This document shows, in pieces, positions 9,946-19,958 of a DNA stretch of 64,000 bases; position 1 is the first letter of the stretch, and each line of letters begins with the position of its first letter. A program made the translations under genes and the position numbers. Below the pieces are notes generated by a model. It saw only the letters and a list, made by a program, of their open reading frames with translations. It searched no databases and had not been told where the DNA came from. Source of the stretch: Tissierella sp. (lineage in GTDB: Bacteria; Bacillota; Clostridia; Tissierellales; Tissierellaceae); NCBI RefSeq assembly GCF_031460495.1, contig NZ_JAVKTS010000007.1, positions 1 through 64,000 of the forward strand. The letters are read 5' to 3'.

Positions 9946-11220
9946 ATGCTTTCAACCTTAAGGAATGCCTGGAGAGTACCAGAGATCAGAAAGAAAATTA
10001 TATTCACATTATTAATGCTATTAGTTTTCAGACTAGGCTCTAGTATACCAGTGCCATACATGAATAAACAAGTTATAGCGGATATTTTTCAAGCATCTAA
10101 AGGTGGGATCTTGCAATTCCTTGACTTAATGGGCGGTGGAACATTTAGTAGCTTCAGTATCTTTGCTACTAATATTTATCCATATATTACTGCTTCAATT
10201 GTCATTCAATTACTGACTATAGCTATTCCTAGATTAGAAGAATTAGCTAAGGAAGGCGAAGAAGGCAAAAAGAAAATTACTAGATATACAAGATATGCTG
10301 CTATAGGATTAGCATTAATCCAAGCAATAGGTTATACCTATGGACTATTTAGTTCAGCATTAATGACTACAAGTAAAATTCAAGATGCGATAGTAATATT
10401 ATCAATGGTAGCTGGTACTGCATTTTTAATGTGGATTGGAGATATGATAACAGAAAAGGGTATAGGAAATGGTATATCACTTATAATCTTTATTGGTATA
10501 ATATCTAAATTACCAACAACAATGATAAACACATTTAACTTAATAAAAATAGGTCAACTAAATATAATAAAAGCATTAATTTTCGGTATAGTATTTTTAG
10601 CAATTATTGCTTTTGTTGTTGCATTACAAGAAGGGGAAAGAAGAATCCCTGTGCAATATGCTAAAAGGGTAGTTGGAAGAAAGATGTATGGCGGTCAATC
10701 TACACATATACCTATTAAAGTATCAATGTCTGGAGTTATGCCAGTAATATTTGCTTCGTCTTTGCTAGCATTTCCACAGACTATTGCCTTGTTTACTAAA
10801 GGTGGAGTATCAACATGGATTGAAAAATGGTTAACTCCACAAGGTAGCGTAGGTATTTGGATATACTCCATACTAAATATCATATTAATTATGTTCTTTA
10901 CTTATTTCTATACAGCTATTCAATTTAATACTGTAGAATATTCAAAGAACTTACAACAAAATGGTGGATTTATTCCAGGTATTAGACCAGGAAGACCAAC
11001 ATCAGAACATTTAAACAGAACTGTAAATAGAATTACCTTTGTAGGTGGTTTAGCATTAGCAATTTTAGCTTCTTTACCTATTATATTGTCCAAGATATTT
11101 AACATGGACGTTAACTTTGGTGGAACAGCTGTTATTATAGTTGTCGGTGTTGCTTTAGAAACAGTTAAGCAAATCGAAGCTCAAATGTTAATGAGACATT
11201 ATAAAGGATTCTTAAATTAA
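9946..11220 (+). CDS. secY: Protein translocase subunit SecY
   Basis: Channel-forming subunit of the SecYEG translocon in the cytoplasmic membrane. It has 424 residues and about ten hydrophobic segments. The N-terminal FRLGSSIPVPYMN, the plug-region LDLMGGGTFSSFSIFA and the cytoplasmic loops EGERRIPVQYAKRV and EYSKNLQQNGGFIPGIRPG are characteristic. The gene abuts rplO, as in other spc operons. Confidence 0.98.
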   Translation: MLSTLRNAWRVPEIRKKIIFTLLMLLVFRLGSSIPVPYMNKQVIADIFQASKGGILQFLDLMGGGTFSSFSIFATNIYPYITASIVIQLLTIAIPRLEELAKEGEEGKKKITRYTRYAAIGLALIQAIGYTYGLFSSALMTTSKIQDAIVILSMVAGTAFLMWIGDMITEKGIGNGISLIIFIGIISKLPTTMINTFNLIKIGQLNIIKALIFGIVFLAIIAFVVALQEGERRIPVQYAKRVVGRKMYGGQSTHIPIKVSMSGVMPVIFASSLLAFPQTIALFTKGGVSTWIEKWLTPQGSVGIWIYSILNIILIMFFTYFYTAIQFNTVEYSKNLQQNGGFIPGIRPGRPTSEHLNRTVNRITFVGGLALAILASLPIILSKIFNMDVNFGGTAVIIVVGVALETVKQIEAQMLMRHYKGFLN

Positions 11221-11239
11221 GCTATAGGAGACGATTATT

Positions 11240-11884
11240 GTGCGACTGATTTTACTAGGACCACCTGGTGTAGGAAAAGGTACTCAAGCATCAGCTATAG
11301 TTCAAAAATACAATATACCACATATATCAACAGGTGATATATTCAGAGCAAACATAAAAGAAGGCACTGAATTAGGAAAAGAGGCTAAAAGTTACATGGA
11401 TAAAGGCCTTTTAGTACCTGATGATCTTGTGGTTTCAATTGTGAAAGATAGATTATCTAAAGAAGACTGCAAAGATGGATTTCTACTAGATGGATTTCCA
11501 AGAACAATTTATCAAGCAGATGCATTAGGCAAAGAGCTTAATGAAATGAGTATAAAACTTGATAAAGTTGTTAATATTGATGCAGATAAGGAAATTTTAA
11601 TTGAAAGAGCTATTGGCAGAAGAATTTGCAAAAAATGTGGAGCTACTTATCATATTACATTTAATCCACCTAAGAGTGATAATATCTGTGATTTTGATGG
11701 GGAAGACTTATTCCAAAGAGATGATGATGTTAGAGAAACAGTGGCTACTAGGATAGAAGTATATCTAAAAGAGACACAACCTCTAATTGATTATTATCAA
11801 GGAAAAGGGCTAATACTTAATGTAAATGGAACTAGACCAATAGACGAAATCTTTGCAACTATAGTAAAAGCTTTAGAGAACTAA
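11240..11884 (+). CDS. adk: Adenylate kinase with zinc-binding lid
   Basis: Interconverts ATP and AMP with two ADP. It has 214 residues, starting at GTG behind TATAGGAG. The P-loop is GPPGVGKGTQ (residues 7-16) and the NMP-binding DGFPRT follows at about 84-89. The lid has Cys130, Cys133, Cys150 and Asp153, the Cys3Asp zinc site of Gram-positive long-form enzymes. Usually map follows adk here, but it does not in this window. Confidence 0.97.
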   Translation: MRLILLGPPGVGKGTQASAIVQKYNIPHISTGDIFRANIKEGTELGKEAKSYMDKGLLVPDDLVVSIVKDRLSKEDCKDGFLLDGFPRTIYQADALGKELNEMSIKLDKVVNIDADKEILIERAIGRRICKKCGATYHITFNPPKSDNICDFDGEDLFQRDDDVRETVATRIEVYLKETQPLIDYYQGKGLILNVNGTRPIDEIFATIVKALEN

Positions 11885-11941
11885 AACAATATACACTGTG
11901 TTAAGCAGCTCAAAAAACTATTATAAAGAGGTGAATTTATA

Positions 11942-12223
11942 ATGGATTTAAGTAACCACATAAGCATTGGTCAAGTGGTTAAGTCGAGAGCTGGAAGGGA
12001 TAAAGGAAGAATTTTCCTAGTCATTAATATAATCGATGAGAAAAATGTATTGATTGTAGATGGGGACTTGAGAAAATTAGATAATCCAAAACAGAAAAAA
12101 TTAAAACATTTAATTATATACAACACTGTTGTATCAGAATTAAGCTATCAATTAGACAATAATATTGAGATTAATAATGCATATATTAGAAAAATATTAG
12201 AACCTTTCAATAAGAGTTTCTAA
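11942..12223 (+). CDS. KOW-domain RNA-binding protein
   Basis: A 93-residue protein beginning with a KOW-like segment (IGQVVKSRAGRDKGRIFLVINI), related to what databases call L14e/L6e/L27e-like KOW proteins. Such genes commonly sit between map and infA in Clostridia, so the context fits. The function is unknown; binding to rRNA or mRNA is inferred from the fold. ATG follows AAAGAGGTG, and infA begins 30 bases after the stop. Confidence 0.85.
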   Translation: MDLSNHISIGQVVKSRAGRDKGRIFLVINIIDEKNVLIVDGDLRKLDNPKQKKLKHLIIYNTVVSELSYQLDNNIEINNAYIRKILEPFNKSF

Positions 12224-12253
12224 ATTTGTGTGAACAGGAGGTTCGAAAACCTA

Positions 12254-12472
12254 ATGCCTAAAGATGATGTTATTGAAGTTGAAGGTACAGTAGTAGATGC
12301 TTTACCTAATGCTATTTTTAAAGTAAAACTAGAAAATGGTCATGAAATACTGGGACATATTTCTGGTAAACTAAGGATGAATTATATAAGGATACTTCCT
12401 GGAGATAAAGTAACAATAGAACTGTCACCCTACGATTTGACTAGAGGCAGAATAACCTGGCGAAACAAGTAG
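12254..12472 (+). CDS. infA: Translation initiation factor IF-1
   Basis: OB-fold factor that occupies the A site during initiation. It has 72 residues from [19 protein letters not shown]. An in-frame GTG at 12230 would add eight residues, but AGGAGGT at 12236-12242 lies inside that extension and points to the ATG at 12254. The ending [13 protein letters not shown] is typical. Confidence 0.96.
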   Translation: MPKDDVIEVEGTVVDALPNAIFKVKLENGHEILGHISGKLRMNYIRILPGDKVTIELSPYDLTRGRITWRNK

Positions 12473-12488
12473 CATAGGAGGGATTTAA

Positions 12489-12602
12489 ATGAAGATTAGA
12501 CCATCAGTTAAAAAGATGTGTGAGAAATGCAAAATAATTAAAAGACATGGAAAAGTCATGATTATTTGCGAAAATCCAAGGCACAAACAAAAACAAGGTT
12601 AA
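12489..12602 (+). CDS. rpmJ: Ribosomal protein L36, zinc-binding form
   Basis: The smallest large-subunit protein, 37 residues: [14 protein letters not shown], then [17 protein letters not shown]. Zinc ligands are Cys11, Cys14, Cys27 and His32. ATG follows AGGAGGG. It sits between infA and rpsM, its canonical place. Confidence 0.96.
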   Translation: MKIRPSVKKMCEKCKIIKRHGKVMIICENPRHKQKQG

Positions 12603-12665
12603 TTATTTAATTATAATACGCAGCTGCTTATGTATATGTAGATTTTATAGGAGGTGTAAACATTA

Positions 12666-13034
12666 ATGGCTAGAATATCAGGTGTTGACTTACCGAGAGA
12701 TAAGAGAGTCGAAGTTGGTCTAACTTATATCTTTGGAATTGGGAGACCAAGATCAAATGAAATTTTAATAAAAGCTGGTGTTAATCCAAACACTAGAGTA
12801 AAAGATTTAACAGAATCTGAAGTAGCAAGCCTAAGAGCTGTTATAGATGGTTACCATGTAGAAGGTGACCTAAGAAGAGAAATAGCTTTAAATATTAAAA
12901 GACTTAGAGAAATCAACTGTTATAGAGGAATTAGACATAGAAGAGGACTTCCAGTAAGGGGTCAAAGAACTAAGACTAATGCAAGAACGAGAAAAGGTCC
13001 TAAGAGATTAGTGGCTAAAAAAGGTAAGAAGTAG
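12666..13034 (+). CDS. rpsM: Ribosomal protein S13
   Basis: Head protein that contacts the P-site tRNA and forms bridge B1. It has 122 residues, beginning [25 protein letters not shown] and ending in the conserved basic stretch [22 protein letters not shown] follows TAGGAGGTG. About 60 bases of A+T-rich spacer precede it. Confidence 0.98.
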   Translation: MARISGVDLPRDKRVEVGLTYIFGIGRPRSNEILIKAGVNPNTRVKDLTESEVASLRAVIDGYHVEGDLRREIALNIKRLREINCYRGIRHRRGLPVRGQRTKTNARTRKGPKRLVAKKGKK

Positions 13035-13052
13035 GAAAAGGAGGGGAAATAA

Positions 13053-13451
13053 GTGGCAGTTAAAAAAGGCAAAGTGACTCGTGTTAGAAGAAGAGAGCGT
13101 AAGAACATTGAGAGAGGTCAAGCACATATCTCATCAACATTTAACAATACAATGGTTACCTTAACTGATATGCAAGGAAATGTATTGTCATGGGCAAGTG
13201 CTGGACAGTTAGGCTTTAGAGGTTCTAGAAAATCCACTCCTTTCGCAGCACAACAAGCAGCTGAGGAAGCAGCTAAAAAAGCTATGGAACATGGCTTGAA
13301 GAGTGTAGAAGTATTCGTTAAAGGACCTGGATCAGGAAGAGAAGCAGCTATTAGATCATTACAAGCAACAGGACTAGAAGTAAATATGATTAAAGATGTT
13401 ACTCCAATTCCTCACAATGGTTGTAGACCACCAAAAAGAAGAAGAGTATAA
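13053..13451 (+). CDS. rpsK: Ribosomal protein S11
   Basis: Platform protein of the small subunit. It has 132 residues from GTG behind AAAGGAGGGG. The signature is [20 protein letters not shown] and the ending is [18 protein letters not shown]. Confidence 0.98.
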   Translation: MAVKKGKVTRVRRRERKNIERGQAHISSTFNNTMVTLTDMQGNVLSWASAGQLGFRGSRKSTPFAAQQAAEEAAKKAMEHGLKSVEVFVKGPGSGREAAIRSLQATGLEVNMIKDVTPIPHNGCRPPKRRRV

Positions 13452-13467
13452 TAGGAGGTGTAAATAG

Positions 13468-14091
13468 ATGGGAAGATATACAGGTCCAGTTTGTAGACTA
13501 TGTCGTAGAGAAGGTATGAAATTATTTCTTAAGGGAGATAGATGTTACACTGATCAATGCGCAATAGTAAAAAGAAATTATGCACCAGGACAACATGGAC
13601 AATCAAGAAAAAAAGTAACTGAATATGGAATGCAACTTAGAGAAAAACAAAAAGTTCGTAGATTCTATGGTATTTCTGAATCTCAAATGGTAAAATATTT
13701 CAATATGGCAGATAAATCTAAGGGTAAAACAGGTGATAACCTACTTAAAACTCTTGAACTTAGATTAGACAATGTAGTATATAGAATGGGCTTTGGTTCA
13801 TCAAGAGCAGAAGCTAGACAATTAGTTACACATGGTCATTTCTTAGTAAATGGTTCTAAATTTGATATACCTTCAGCACTTCTTTCTGTTGGAGATGTTG
13901 TTCAGGTAAAAGAAAGAACTAAAGGTAGTGAAAAAATTAAAGGGTTAATAGATAATCATAATGGAAACACTGTTAAATGGATAAGTATGGATCTTGATCA
14001 ATTAAAGGGTAGCATAGTAGCTGAGCCAACTAGAGAGGATATAGATATTCCAGTAGAAGAACACTTAATCGTTGAGTTATATTCTAAATAA
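13468..14091 (+). CDS. rpsD: Ribosomal protein S4, zinc-containing form
   Basis: 16S rRNA-binding assembly initiator. It has 207 residues, with zinc ligands Cys9, Cys12, Cys26 and Cys31 in the N terminus and the S4 RNA-binding domain ([20 protein letters not shown]) in the middle. Here it sits inside the alpha operon between rpsK and rpoA, unlike B. subtilis, where rpsD is separate. Confidence 0.98.
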   Translation: MGRYTGPVCRLCRREGMKLFLKGDRCYTDQCAIVKRNYAPGQHGQSRKKVTEYGMQLREKQKVRRFYGISESQMVKYFNMADKSKGKTGDNLLKTLELRLDNVVYRMGFGSSRAEARQLVTHGHFLVNGSKFDIPSALLSVGDVVQVKERTKGSEKIKGLIDNHNGNTVKWISMDLDQLKGSIVAEPTREDIDIPVEEHLIVELYSK

Positions 14092-14159
14092 TAGTATTCA
14101 AAACAAAATCAGTTGCCCTCATACTTTAACAAACCAAATTTTAAGGAGGGTTAATGTTA

Positions 14160-15107
14160 ATGATAGAAATTGAAAAACCAAGAATTGAAATTCTAGAATT
14201 GAGCGATGATGAATCTTATGGAAAGTTTATGGTAGAGCCTCTTGAGAGAGGTTATGGCATTACTTTAGGAAATTCACTAAGAAGGGTATTATTATCTTCA
14301 TTACCTGGTGCAGCTGTATCCTCAATTAAAGTTCAAGGAGTGCTGCATGAATTTTCTACTATACCAGGTGTATTAGAAGATGTACCAGAAATAATATTGA
14401 ATATCAAAGGTATTGCTGCACGATCATATTCTGATGAGCCAGTTACATTAAGAATAGAGGCTCAAGGGGCTCAGACTATAACTGCAGGAGATATTATTAC
14501 AGGTTCAGATGTTGAAATTATAAATCAAGACCATCATATTGCTACCATAAATGAAGATAGTAATCTATACATGGAACTTGAGCTTATGAAAGGTAGAGGT
14601 TATGTAGTAGCTGATAAAAACAAGAAGGATGGTCAACCAGTAGGTATCATACCTGTTGATTCAGCTTTTACACCAGTAAGTAAGGTCAATTTCAATGTAG
14701 AGAACACTAGAGTAGGTCAAATAACAGACTATGACAGGTTAGTACTAGAGGTATGGACAAATGGAACTATGGGCGCAGATGAAGCTACTTCCTTAGGAGC
14801 AAAAATACTTACAGAACACCTAAACCTTTTTATTGGGCTAACTGATCATGTCAGTGAAGTTGAAATAATGGTAGAAAAAGAAGAGGACAAGAAAGAGAAA
14901 GTTCTAGAGATGACAGTTGAAGAATTGGATCTTTCTGTTCGTAGCTATAATTGTTTAAAGAGAGCAACTATAAATACAGTTGAAGAGTTAACTCTAAAGA
15001 CTGAAGAAGATATGATGAAAGTGAGAAATCTTGGTAAGAAATCCCTTGAGGAAGTACAAAGAAAACTTGCTGAATTAGGATTAGGCCTTAAAAAATCTGA
15101 TGAGTAA
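14160..15107 (+). CDS. rpoA: RNA polymerase alpha subunit
   Basis: Dimerising assembly subunit of RNA polymerase. It has 315 residues from [17 protein letters not shown]. An ATG at 14154 is too close (4 bases) to AGGAGG at 14144-14149, while 14160 has 10-base spacing and matches the family start. The N-terminal domain has [21 protein letters not shown] and the C-terminal domain has [20 protein letters not shown]. Confidence 0.98.
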   Translation: MIEIEKPRIEILELSDDESYGKFMVEPLERGYGITLGNSLRRVLLSSLPGAAVSSIKVQGVLHEFSTIPGVLEDVPEIILNIKGIAARSYSDEPVTLRIEAQGAQTITAGDIITGSDVEIINQDHHIATINEDSNLYMELELMKGRGYVVADKNKKDGQPVGIIPVDSAFTPVSKVNFNVENTRVGQITDYDRLVLEVWTNGTMGADEATSLGAKILTEHLNLFIGLTDHVSEVEIMVEKEEDKKEKVLEMTVEELDLSVRSYNCLKRATINTVEELTLKTEEDMMKVRNLGKKSLEEVQRKLAELGLGLKKSDE

Positions 15108-15130
15108 CAAGGCATGAAGGAGGGATAAAT

Positions 15131-15472
15131 GTGACAACTTTAAGAAAACTTGGTCGCCCTACAGATCATAGAAAAGCAATGCTTAGAAATCTAGTAACAT
15201 CCTTGTTAAGAAGCGAAAGAATAGAAACAACAGTTACAAGAGCTAAGGAAACAAAAAGAATGGCAGAAAGAATGATTACCTTAGCAAAAAGAGGAGACTT
15301 ACATGCTAGAAGACAAGTTTTAGCTTATGTATATGATGAAGATGTAGTAACAAAACTATTTGAAGAAATTGGACCAAAATACAAGGACAGAAACGGTGGC
15401 TATACTAGAATAATGAAGGTTGGACCTCGCCGTGGAGACGGAGCTGAAATTGCAATATTAGAATTAGTATAA
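15131..15472 (+). CDS. rplQ: Ribosomal protein L17
   Basis: Large-subunit protein near the tunnel exit, 113 residues, from GTG behind GAAGGAGGG. It carries [20 protein letters not shown] and the ending [21 protein letters not shown]. It is the last gene of the superoperon, followed within six bases by a terminator. Confidence 0.98.
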   Translation: MTTLRKLGRPTDHRKAMLRNLVTSLLRSERIETTVTRAKETKRMAERMITLAKRGDLHARRQVLAYVYDEDVVTKLFEEIGPKYKDRNGGYTRIMKVGPRRGDGAEIAILELV

Positions 15473-15477
15473 AAAGT

Positions 15478-15510
15478 AGGGGATTAAGTTAAAGCTTAGT
15501 CCCTTTTCTT
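15478..15510 (+). terminator. Terminator of the ribosomal superoperon
   Basis: Eleven-pair stem (15478-15488 with 15495-15505, two G-U pairs), loop ttaaag, then TTTTCTT. Confidence 0.85.
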
Positions 15511-15511
15511 A

Positions 15512-15635
15512 TGACCTAACACAGCGAAGGTACTGAGCTGATGTAGGTCAAACGCAATGAGCACCAAATCTATACGACCGATAGGGAGTAAATAGATTTG
15601 AGTTGCGAAACTGAGGGAAATGACCTAAATCTATA
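15512..15635 (+). ncRNA. Candidate structured RNA between rplQ and ecfA1
   Basis: This stretch lies after the rplQ terminator and before the ecfA1 promoter. Tgaccta (15512-15518) pairs with taggtca (15544-15550), enclosing cagc/gctg (15522-15525 with 15537-15540). Cgcaa (15553-15557) pairs with ttgcg (15603-15607), enclosing aaatctat/atagattt (15566-15573 with 15592-15599). The strings tgaccta and aaatctata both recur at 15621-15635, so alternative partners exist. It belongs to no class I recognise; it could be a small RNA or a repeated palindromic element. Confidence 0.45.
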
Positions 15636-15652
15636 ATAATGTGAATTGAAGA

Positions 15653-15681
15653 TTGAATTAGGGGTATTCTTATGTTATATT
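15653..15681 (+). promoter_or_regulatory. Probable sigma-A promoter of the ecf genes
   Basis: TTGAAT at 15653-15658, 17-base spacer, TATATT at 15676-15681. Transcription would begin near 15688, which rules out the in-frame ATG at 15687 as the ecfA1 start. Confidence 0.6.
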
Positions 15682-15716
15682 AGATAATGGAAATAATAAA
15701 AGGTCGAGGGATAAAA

Positions 15717-16550
15717 ATGGATAATATAATGATTCAAATTGAAGATGTAACATATGAGTATAAATCCTTAATTGATGAAAGCGTTCAGCAAGCAGTTAAA
15801 AATATAAGCCTAGAAGTAAAAAAAGGAGAATTTTTAGTGGTACTTGGTCATAATGGATCAGGCAAATCCACTTTAGCAAAACTCATGAATGGTCTAATAC
15901 TGCCTACTAGGGGTAAGGTTTATGTCATGGGTATGGATACTGCAGACAATGATAAAATCTGGAACATAAGAGAAAAAGCAGGGATGGTATTTCAAAATCC
16001 AGATAATCAAATAGTTGCAACTATTGTAGAAGAAGATGTAGCCTTTGGTCCTGAAAATCTTGGTGTGCCACCTTTGGAAATAAGAAAAAGAGTAGATGAA
16101 TCCTTAGCCATAGTAGAGATGTCAGAGTATAAAAAGCACGCACCACACCTATTATCTGGGGGACAAAAACAAAGGGTAGCTATAGCTGGAATACTGGCTA
16201 TGGAGCCAGATTGCATTATTTTTGATGAGCCAACTGCCATGTTAGATCCAACAGGTAGAATAGAAGTCATGAATACAATAAAGAAATTAAATAAAGATGA
16301 AAATAAAACAATAGTTTTGATTACTCATTATATGGATGAAGCAGTTGAAGGAGATAGAATTCTTGTAATGGAAAAAGGGGAAATAGTTATGAGAGGAACT
16401 CCAAAAGAAGTATTCAAGCAAGTAGAAAAATTAAAAGAACTAGGACTAGATGTACCTCAAGTAACAGAATTAGCGCATGAACTCCGAAAAGAAGGATTAG
16501 AATTAAATGGAGATGTTTTATCAATAGATGAGTTGGTGGAATTACTATGA
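15717..16550 (+). CDS. ecfA1: ECF transporter ATPase EcfA1
   Basis: One of two ATPases of the energy-coupling module shared by vitamin and metal S-components. It has 277 residues from [15 protein letters not shown], behind GAGGGA. Walker [10 protein letters not shown], signature [14 protein letters not shown] and Walker [13 protein letters not shown] are intact, so it should hydrolyse ATP. It overlaps ecfA2 by ATGA. Confidence 0.95.
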   Translation: MDNIMIQIEDVTYEYKSLIDESVQQAVKNISLEVKKGEFLVVLGHNGSGKSTLAKLMNGLILPTRGKVYVMGMDTADNDKIWNIREKAGMVFQNPDNQIVATIVEEDVAFGPENLGVPPLEIRKRVDESLAIVEMSEYKKHAPHLLSGGQKQRVAIAGILAMEPDCIIFDEPTAMLDPTGRIEVMNTIKKLNKDENKTIVLITHYMDEAVEGDRILVMEKGEIVMRGTPKEVFKQVEKLKELGLDVPQVTELAHELRKEGLELNGDVLSIDELVELL

Positions 16551-17410
16551 TAATGAAAATAAATAACTTAAACTATATATATAATCCTAACACACCCTTT
16601 GAAAAAAAAGCCTTAGATAATATTAATGTAGAAATAAACCAAGGCGAGTTCATTGGGTTAATAGGGCATACAGGCTCTGGGAAATCTACTTTAGTGCAAC
16701 ATTTGAACGGTTTAATGAAGCCCACATCAGGAAGTATAATAATAGAGGATGTAAATATCACTGAAAAAGATGCGAACCTTAGATTAGTCAGGCAGAAGGT
16801 TGGGTTAGTATTTCAATATCCTGAACATCAACTATTTGAAGAAACCATATATAAGGATATTGCTTTTGGACCTAAAAACTTAGGTTTAAATGAAGAAGAA
16901 ATCTTAATTAGAGTCAAAGAATCTATGGAGCAGGTAGGCTTAGATTTTGAAAGCCTAAAAGACAGATCCCCCTTCGAACTTTCAGGTGGACAGAAAAGAA
17001 GAGTAGCAATAGCAGGGGTACTTGCTATGAAACCTAAGATATTAGTATTAGATGAACCAACAGCTGGATTAGATCCTAATGGAAGAGATGAAATTTTAGG
17101 GGAGATAAGAAAGCTCTATGAAAAAGAAGGCATAACCATTATACTAGTATCCCATAGTATGGAAGATGTAGCGAAACTAGTTAATCGAATATTAGTCATG
17201 CATAGAGGGAAGTTAGCCATGGATGACGAAACTAGAGAGGTATTTAAAAGAGCAGATGAATTAGAACAATTAGGATTAGGAGTACCACAGATAACAAAGT
17301 TTATGAAGATATATAAGGACAAGGGTAATGATGTAAAAGACACTATCTTAACTGTAGAAGAGGCAAAAGAAGAAATAATAAAGTATTTAAGGAGAAAGAA
17401 AGATGCTTAA
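16547..17410 (+). CDS. ecfA2: ECF transporter ATPase EcfA2
   Basis: Second ATPase of the energy-coupling module, 287 residues. Walker A is GHTGSGKST, the signature is [15 protein letters not shown] and Walker B is [12 protein letters not shown]. The start overlaps the ecfA1 stop (ATGA) and its end overlaps ecfT by 8 bases, so the three subunits are translated in a coupled way. Confidence 0.95.
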   Translation: MIMKINNLNYIYNPNTPFEKKALDNINVEINQGEFIGLIGHTGSGKSTLVQHLNGLMKPTSGSIIIEDVNITEKDANLRLVRQKVGLVFQYPEHQLFEETIYKDIAFGPKNLGLNEEEILIRVKESMEQVGLDFESLKDRSPFELSGGQKRRVAIAGVLAMKPKILVLDEPTAGLDPNGRDEILGEIRKLYEKEGITIILVSHSMEDVAKLVNRILVMHRGKLAMDDETREVFKRADELEQLGLGVPQITKFMKIYKDKGNDVKDTILTVEEAKEEIIKYLRRKKDA

Positions 17411-18200
17411 AGATATAACCATAGGTCAATTTTTTCCTGGGGATACAATAATTCATAGATTGGACCCAAGAATAAAAATAATTATAGTATCATTATTCAT
17501 AGCATCCCTATTTTTTGTAGATAGTTTTATACCATATATATTTGTCTTAGGATTTATACTTGCTGTAGTTAATATATCAAAGGTGCCACTTAAGTTTATA
17601 TTAAAGGGATTAAAACCACTTTTATTTATTATATTGATAACTTTCATCATAAATGTTTTAATGACTAAAGGAGAAGTATTAGTAGAATTTGGTCCATTGG
17701 TCATAACTAAAGAAGGATTGTATCTTGCGGTATTTATGGCATTAAGACTTGTATTTCTTATAACAGGTACATCGCTCCTTACATTAACTACATCCCCAAT
17801 TGCTCTAACTGATGGAATAGAAAAACTCTTATCCCCATTTAAAAAGATTGGACTACCAGCTCATGAACTAGCTATGATGATGACAATTGCTTTACGATTT
17901 ATACCTACCTTACTTGAAGAAACTGATAAAATAATGAAGGCTCAAATGGCAAGAGGAGCAGATTTTGAATCAGGCAATATACTAAGTAGAGCTAAAAATC
18001 TAGTACCCTTATTAGTACCATTGTTTATAAATGCATTTAGGAGGGCAGATGAGCTTGCAACTGCCATGGAGGCACGATGCTATAGAGGTGGAGACAACAG
18101 AACTAGACTAAATGAATTGAAACTAAAAAGATTAGATATAGTATCTTTAATATCTATGACAATATTTTTTGGACTTATTATTTATACTAGATATATATAG
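17403..18200 (+). CDS. ecfT: ECF transporter transmembrane subunit EcfT
   Basis: Membrane scaffold that links EcfA1/A2 to exchangeable substrate-binding S-components. It has 265 residues with about five or six hydrophobic segments. The coupling-helix motifs AR-G are present as [10 protein letters not shown] and [10 protein letters not shown]. No S-component gene is in the window, so this is a group II (shared) module. Confidence 0.95.
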   Translation: MLKDITIGQFFPGDTIIHRLDPRIKIIIVSLFIASLFFVDSFIPYIFVLGFILAVVNISKVPLKFILKGLKPLLFIILITFIINVLMTKGEVLVEFGPLVITKEGLYLAVFMALRLVFLITGTSLLTLTTSPIALTDGIEKLLSPFKKIGLPAHELAMMMTIALRFIPTLLEETDKIMKAQMARGADFESGNILSRAKNLVPLLVPLFINAFRRADELATAMEARCYRGGDNRTRLNELKLKRLDIVSLISMTIFFGLIIYTRYI

Positions 18201-18208
18201 GAGTAATT

Positions 18209-18946
18209 ATGAAAAATATTAAGCTTACCATTGAATATGAAGGTACAAATTATTCTGGATGGCAAAGGCAGAATAATTGTATAACGATACAAGGAAAATT
18301 AGAAGAAGCCCTAGAGCAAATGACCAAAGAGAAGATAAACCTCCTGGGATCAGGTAGAACTGATGGTAAAGTCCATGCACTAGGTCAGGTAGCAAATTTC
18401 TTTACCAATTCAAATATTCCAGGGGATAGATATAAATATGCATTAAAATATCTATTACCTGAAGATATTAGTATAGTTGAATCAGAAGAAGTAGATTTAA
18501 ACTTTCATTCAAGATTTAGTGCCACTAAAAAAAGATATAAATACATTGTTTATAATGGCAAATTGCCAAAGGCCATATATAGGAATTTTTCTTATCATGT
18601 ATCGCATAATCTTGACATAAATGCAATGAGAGAAGCTTCAAAGCACTTCATTGGGACTCATGATTTTTGTTCTTTTATGACATCTCATGCAAATGTACAC
18701 AGTACAATTAGAACAATTAACGAAATAAAAATTGAAAAAAGCAATAATTTAATAGAATTTACTATAGAAGGAAATAGCTTTCTCCACAATATGGTAAGAA
18801 TAATGGTAGGAACCTTAATTTTTGTTGGCATTGGCAGATTTGATAAATCTGAAATACCGAGAATAATATTGGAAAAAAATAGAAAAGCAGCAGGGCCTAC
18901 AGCCCAACCACAAGGGTTATTTTTAGAAAAAGTTTATTACTCTTAA
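18209..18946 (+). CDS. truA: tRNA pseudouridine synthase A
   Basis: Makes pseudouridine at positions 38-40 of tRNA anticodon arms. It has 245 residues. The catalytic aspartate is Asp52 in GSGRTDGKVHALGQ, and the C-terminal FLHNMVRIMVGTL is characteristic. ATG follows TATAGGAG, only 8 bases after ecfT, and completes the conserved ecf-truA-rplM-rpsI order of Firmicutes. Confidence 0.96.
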   Translation: MKNIKLTIEYEGTNYSGWQRQNNCITIQGKLEEALEQMTKEKINLLGSGRTDGKVHALGQVANFFTNSNIPGDRYKYALKYLLPEDISIVESEEVDLNFHSRFSATKKRYKYIVYNGKLPKAIYRNFSYHVSHNLDINAMREASKHFIGTHDFCSFMTSHANVHSTIRTINEIKIEKSNNLIEFTIEGNSFLHNMVRIMVGTLIFVGIGRFDKSEIPRIILEKNRKAAGPTAQPQGLFLEKVYYS

Positions 18947-18953
18947 AAACATC

Positions 18954-18982
18954 TTGACATAGATGGTTACTTGTATTAGAAT
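18954..18982 (+). promoter_or_regulatory. Sigma-A promoter of rplM-rpsI
   Basis: TTGACA at 18954-18959, exactly 17 bases, then TAGAAT at 18977-18982: one of the best consensus matches in the window. Confidence 0.8.
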
Positions 18983-18988
18983 AGATTA

Positions 18989-19060
18989 GAGTGTTTTAAA
19001 AAAGACCCGGAAACTTTTTTAATATTGACTGCTCAACTGTTGGTATAAGGAGGGAAATTG
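18989..19060 (+). promoter_or_regulatory. rplM leader with small hairpin
   Basis: About 70 bases of leader. Aaaaaag (18998-19004) pairs with ctttttt (19014-19020) around the loop acccggaaa. The trailing T-run makes it look like a weak attenuator. An L13 leader motif is known in Firmicutes, and this is a positional candidate only. Confidence 0.4.
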
Positions 19061-19489
19061 ATGAAAAGCTTTATGGCTAAGACAAACGAAATTGATAGAA
19101 AATGGTATGTAATAGATGCTGAAGGTAAGGTGCTAGGAAGACTAGCTACAGAAGTAGCTAATATATTGAGTGGAAAAAACAAACCAATATATACTCCTCA
19201 TGTAGACACAGGAGATTTTGTTATCATTATCAACGCAGACAAAATTAAATTAACAGGTAAAAAATTGGATCAAAAGCATTATGTATATCATACAGGACAT
19301 CCAGGCGGATTAAAGGAAATACCATATAGAAGATTAATAGTTGATAAACCAGAATTAATTATTCAACTAGCAGTAAAAGGAATGCTTCCAAAAAGTAGCC
19401 TTGGTAGAAATATGATTAAAAAATTAAAAGTATATAGTGGAGCTGAGCATAATCACGAAGCTCAACAACCTGAAATATATGAAATTTAA
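19061..19489 (+). CDS. rplM: Ribosomal protein L13
   Basis: Early-assembly large-subunit protein, 142 residues. ATG at 19061 is six bases after AGGAGGG; the TTG three bases earlier is too close. It carries [20 protein letters not shown] and the ending [18 protein letters not shown]. It is transcribed with rpsI from its own promoter. Confidence 0.97.
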   Translation: MKSFMAKTNEIDRKWYVIDAEGKVLGRLATEVANILSGKNKPIYTPHVDTGDFVIIINADKIKLTGKKLDQKHYVYHTGHPGGLKEIPYRRLIVDKPELIIQLAVKGMLPKSSLGRNMIKKLKVYSGAEHNHEAQQPEIYEI

Positions 19490-19514
19490 TGCTCACGAGA
19501 AAGGAGGACTGTAA

Positions 19515-19907
19515 GTGGCTAATATACAATTTATTGGAACAGGAAGAAGAAAGACTTCCATAGCTAGAGTAAGATTAGTACCAGGAAATGGTAATATTAC
19601 TATAAATAAAAGAGACATAAACGAATATTTTGACTATGAAACATTAAGAGTAATTGCAAAAGAACCTTTAGTTATCTCTGAAACAGCAGATAAATATGAT
19701 GTTTTTGTAAATGTTGAAGGTGGAGGATTTACAGGTCAAGCAGGTGCGATTAGACATGGTATCGCGAGAGCACTAATAGAGTCTGACCAAGAATTGAGAC
19801 CAATACTTAAAAAAGCAGGACATTTAACTAGAGATTCAAGAATGAAAGAAAGAAAGAAATACGGCTTGAAAAAAGCAAGAAGATCACCACAATTCTCAAA
19901 GAGATAA
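19515..19907 (+). CDS. rpsI: Ribosomal protein S9
   Basis: Small-subunit protein whose C-terminal tail reaches the P-site tRNA. It has 130 residues from GTG behind AAAGGAGG. It has [15 protein letters not shown] and the invariant tail [12 protein letters not shown]. The last 19 bases of the coding region and stop recur downstream at 23730-23748, and in diverged form at 22351-22369, suggesting that the 3' end has been used as an integration site. Confidence 0.97.
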   Translation: MANIQFIGTGRRKTSIARVRLVPGNGNITINKRDINEYFDYETLRVIAKEPLVISETADKYDVFVNVEGGGFTGQAGAIRHGIARALIESDQELRPILKKAGHLTRDSRMKERKKYGLKKARRSPQFSKR

Positions 19908-19908
19908 T
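19890..19908 (+). repeat. rpsI-tail repeat, copy 1 (putative att site, left)
   Basis: caattctcaaagagataat, spanning the last codons and stop of rpsI. It is identical to copy 3 over all 19 bases. Copies 1 and 2 also share the next bases, giving agagataatattta. Confidence 0.65.
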
Positions 19909-19923
19909 ATTTACGAAATACAA

Positions 19924-19958
19924 AATCTCTCAAACATTTATGTTTGGGGGATTTTTTT
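19924..19958 (+). terminator. Terminator after rpsI
   Basis: Thirteen-pair stem (19924-19936 with 19941-19953, several G-U pairs), four-base loop, T7. In the integration model it belongs to the left end of the first element. Confidence 0.85.

Noticed and set aside
15687-15716. Upstream ATG for ecfA1
   Set aside because: It coincides with the predicted transcription start and has no ribosome binding site.
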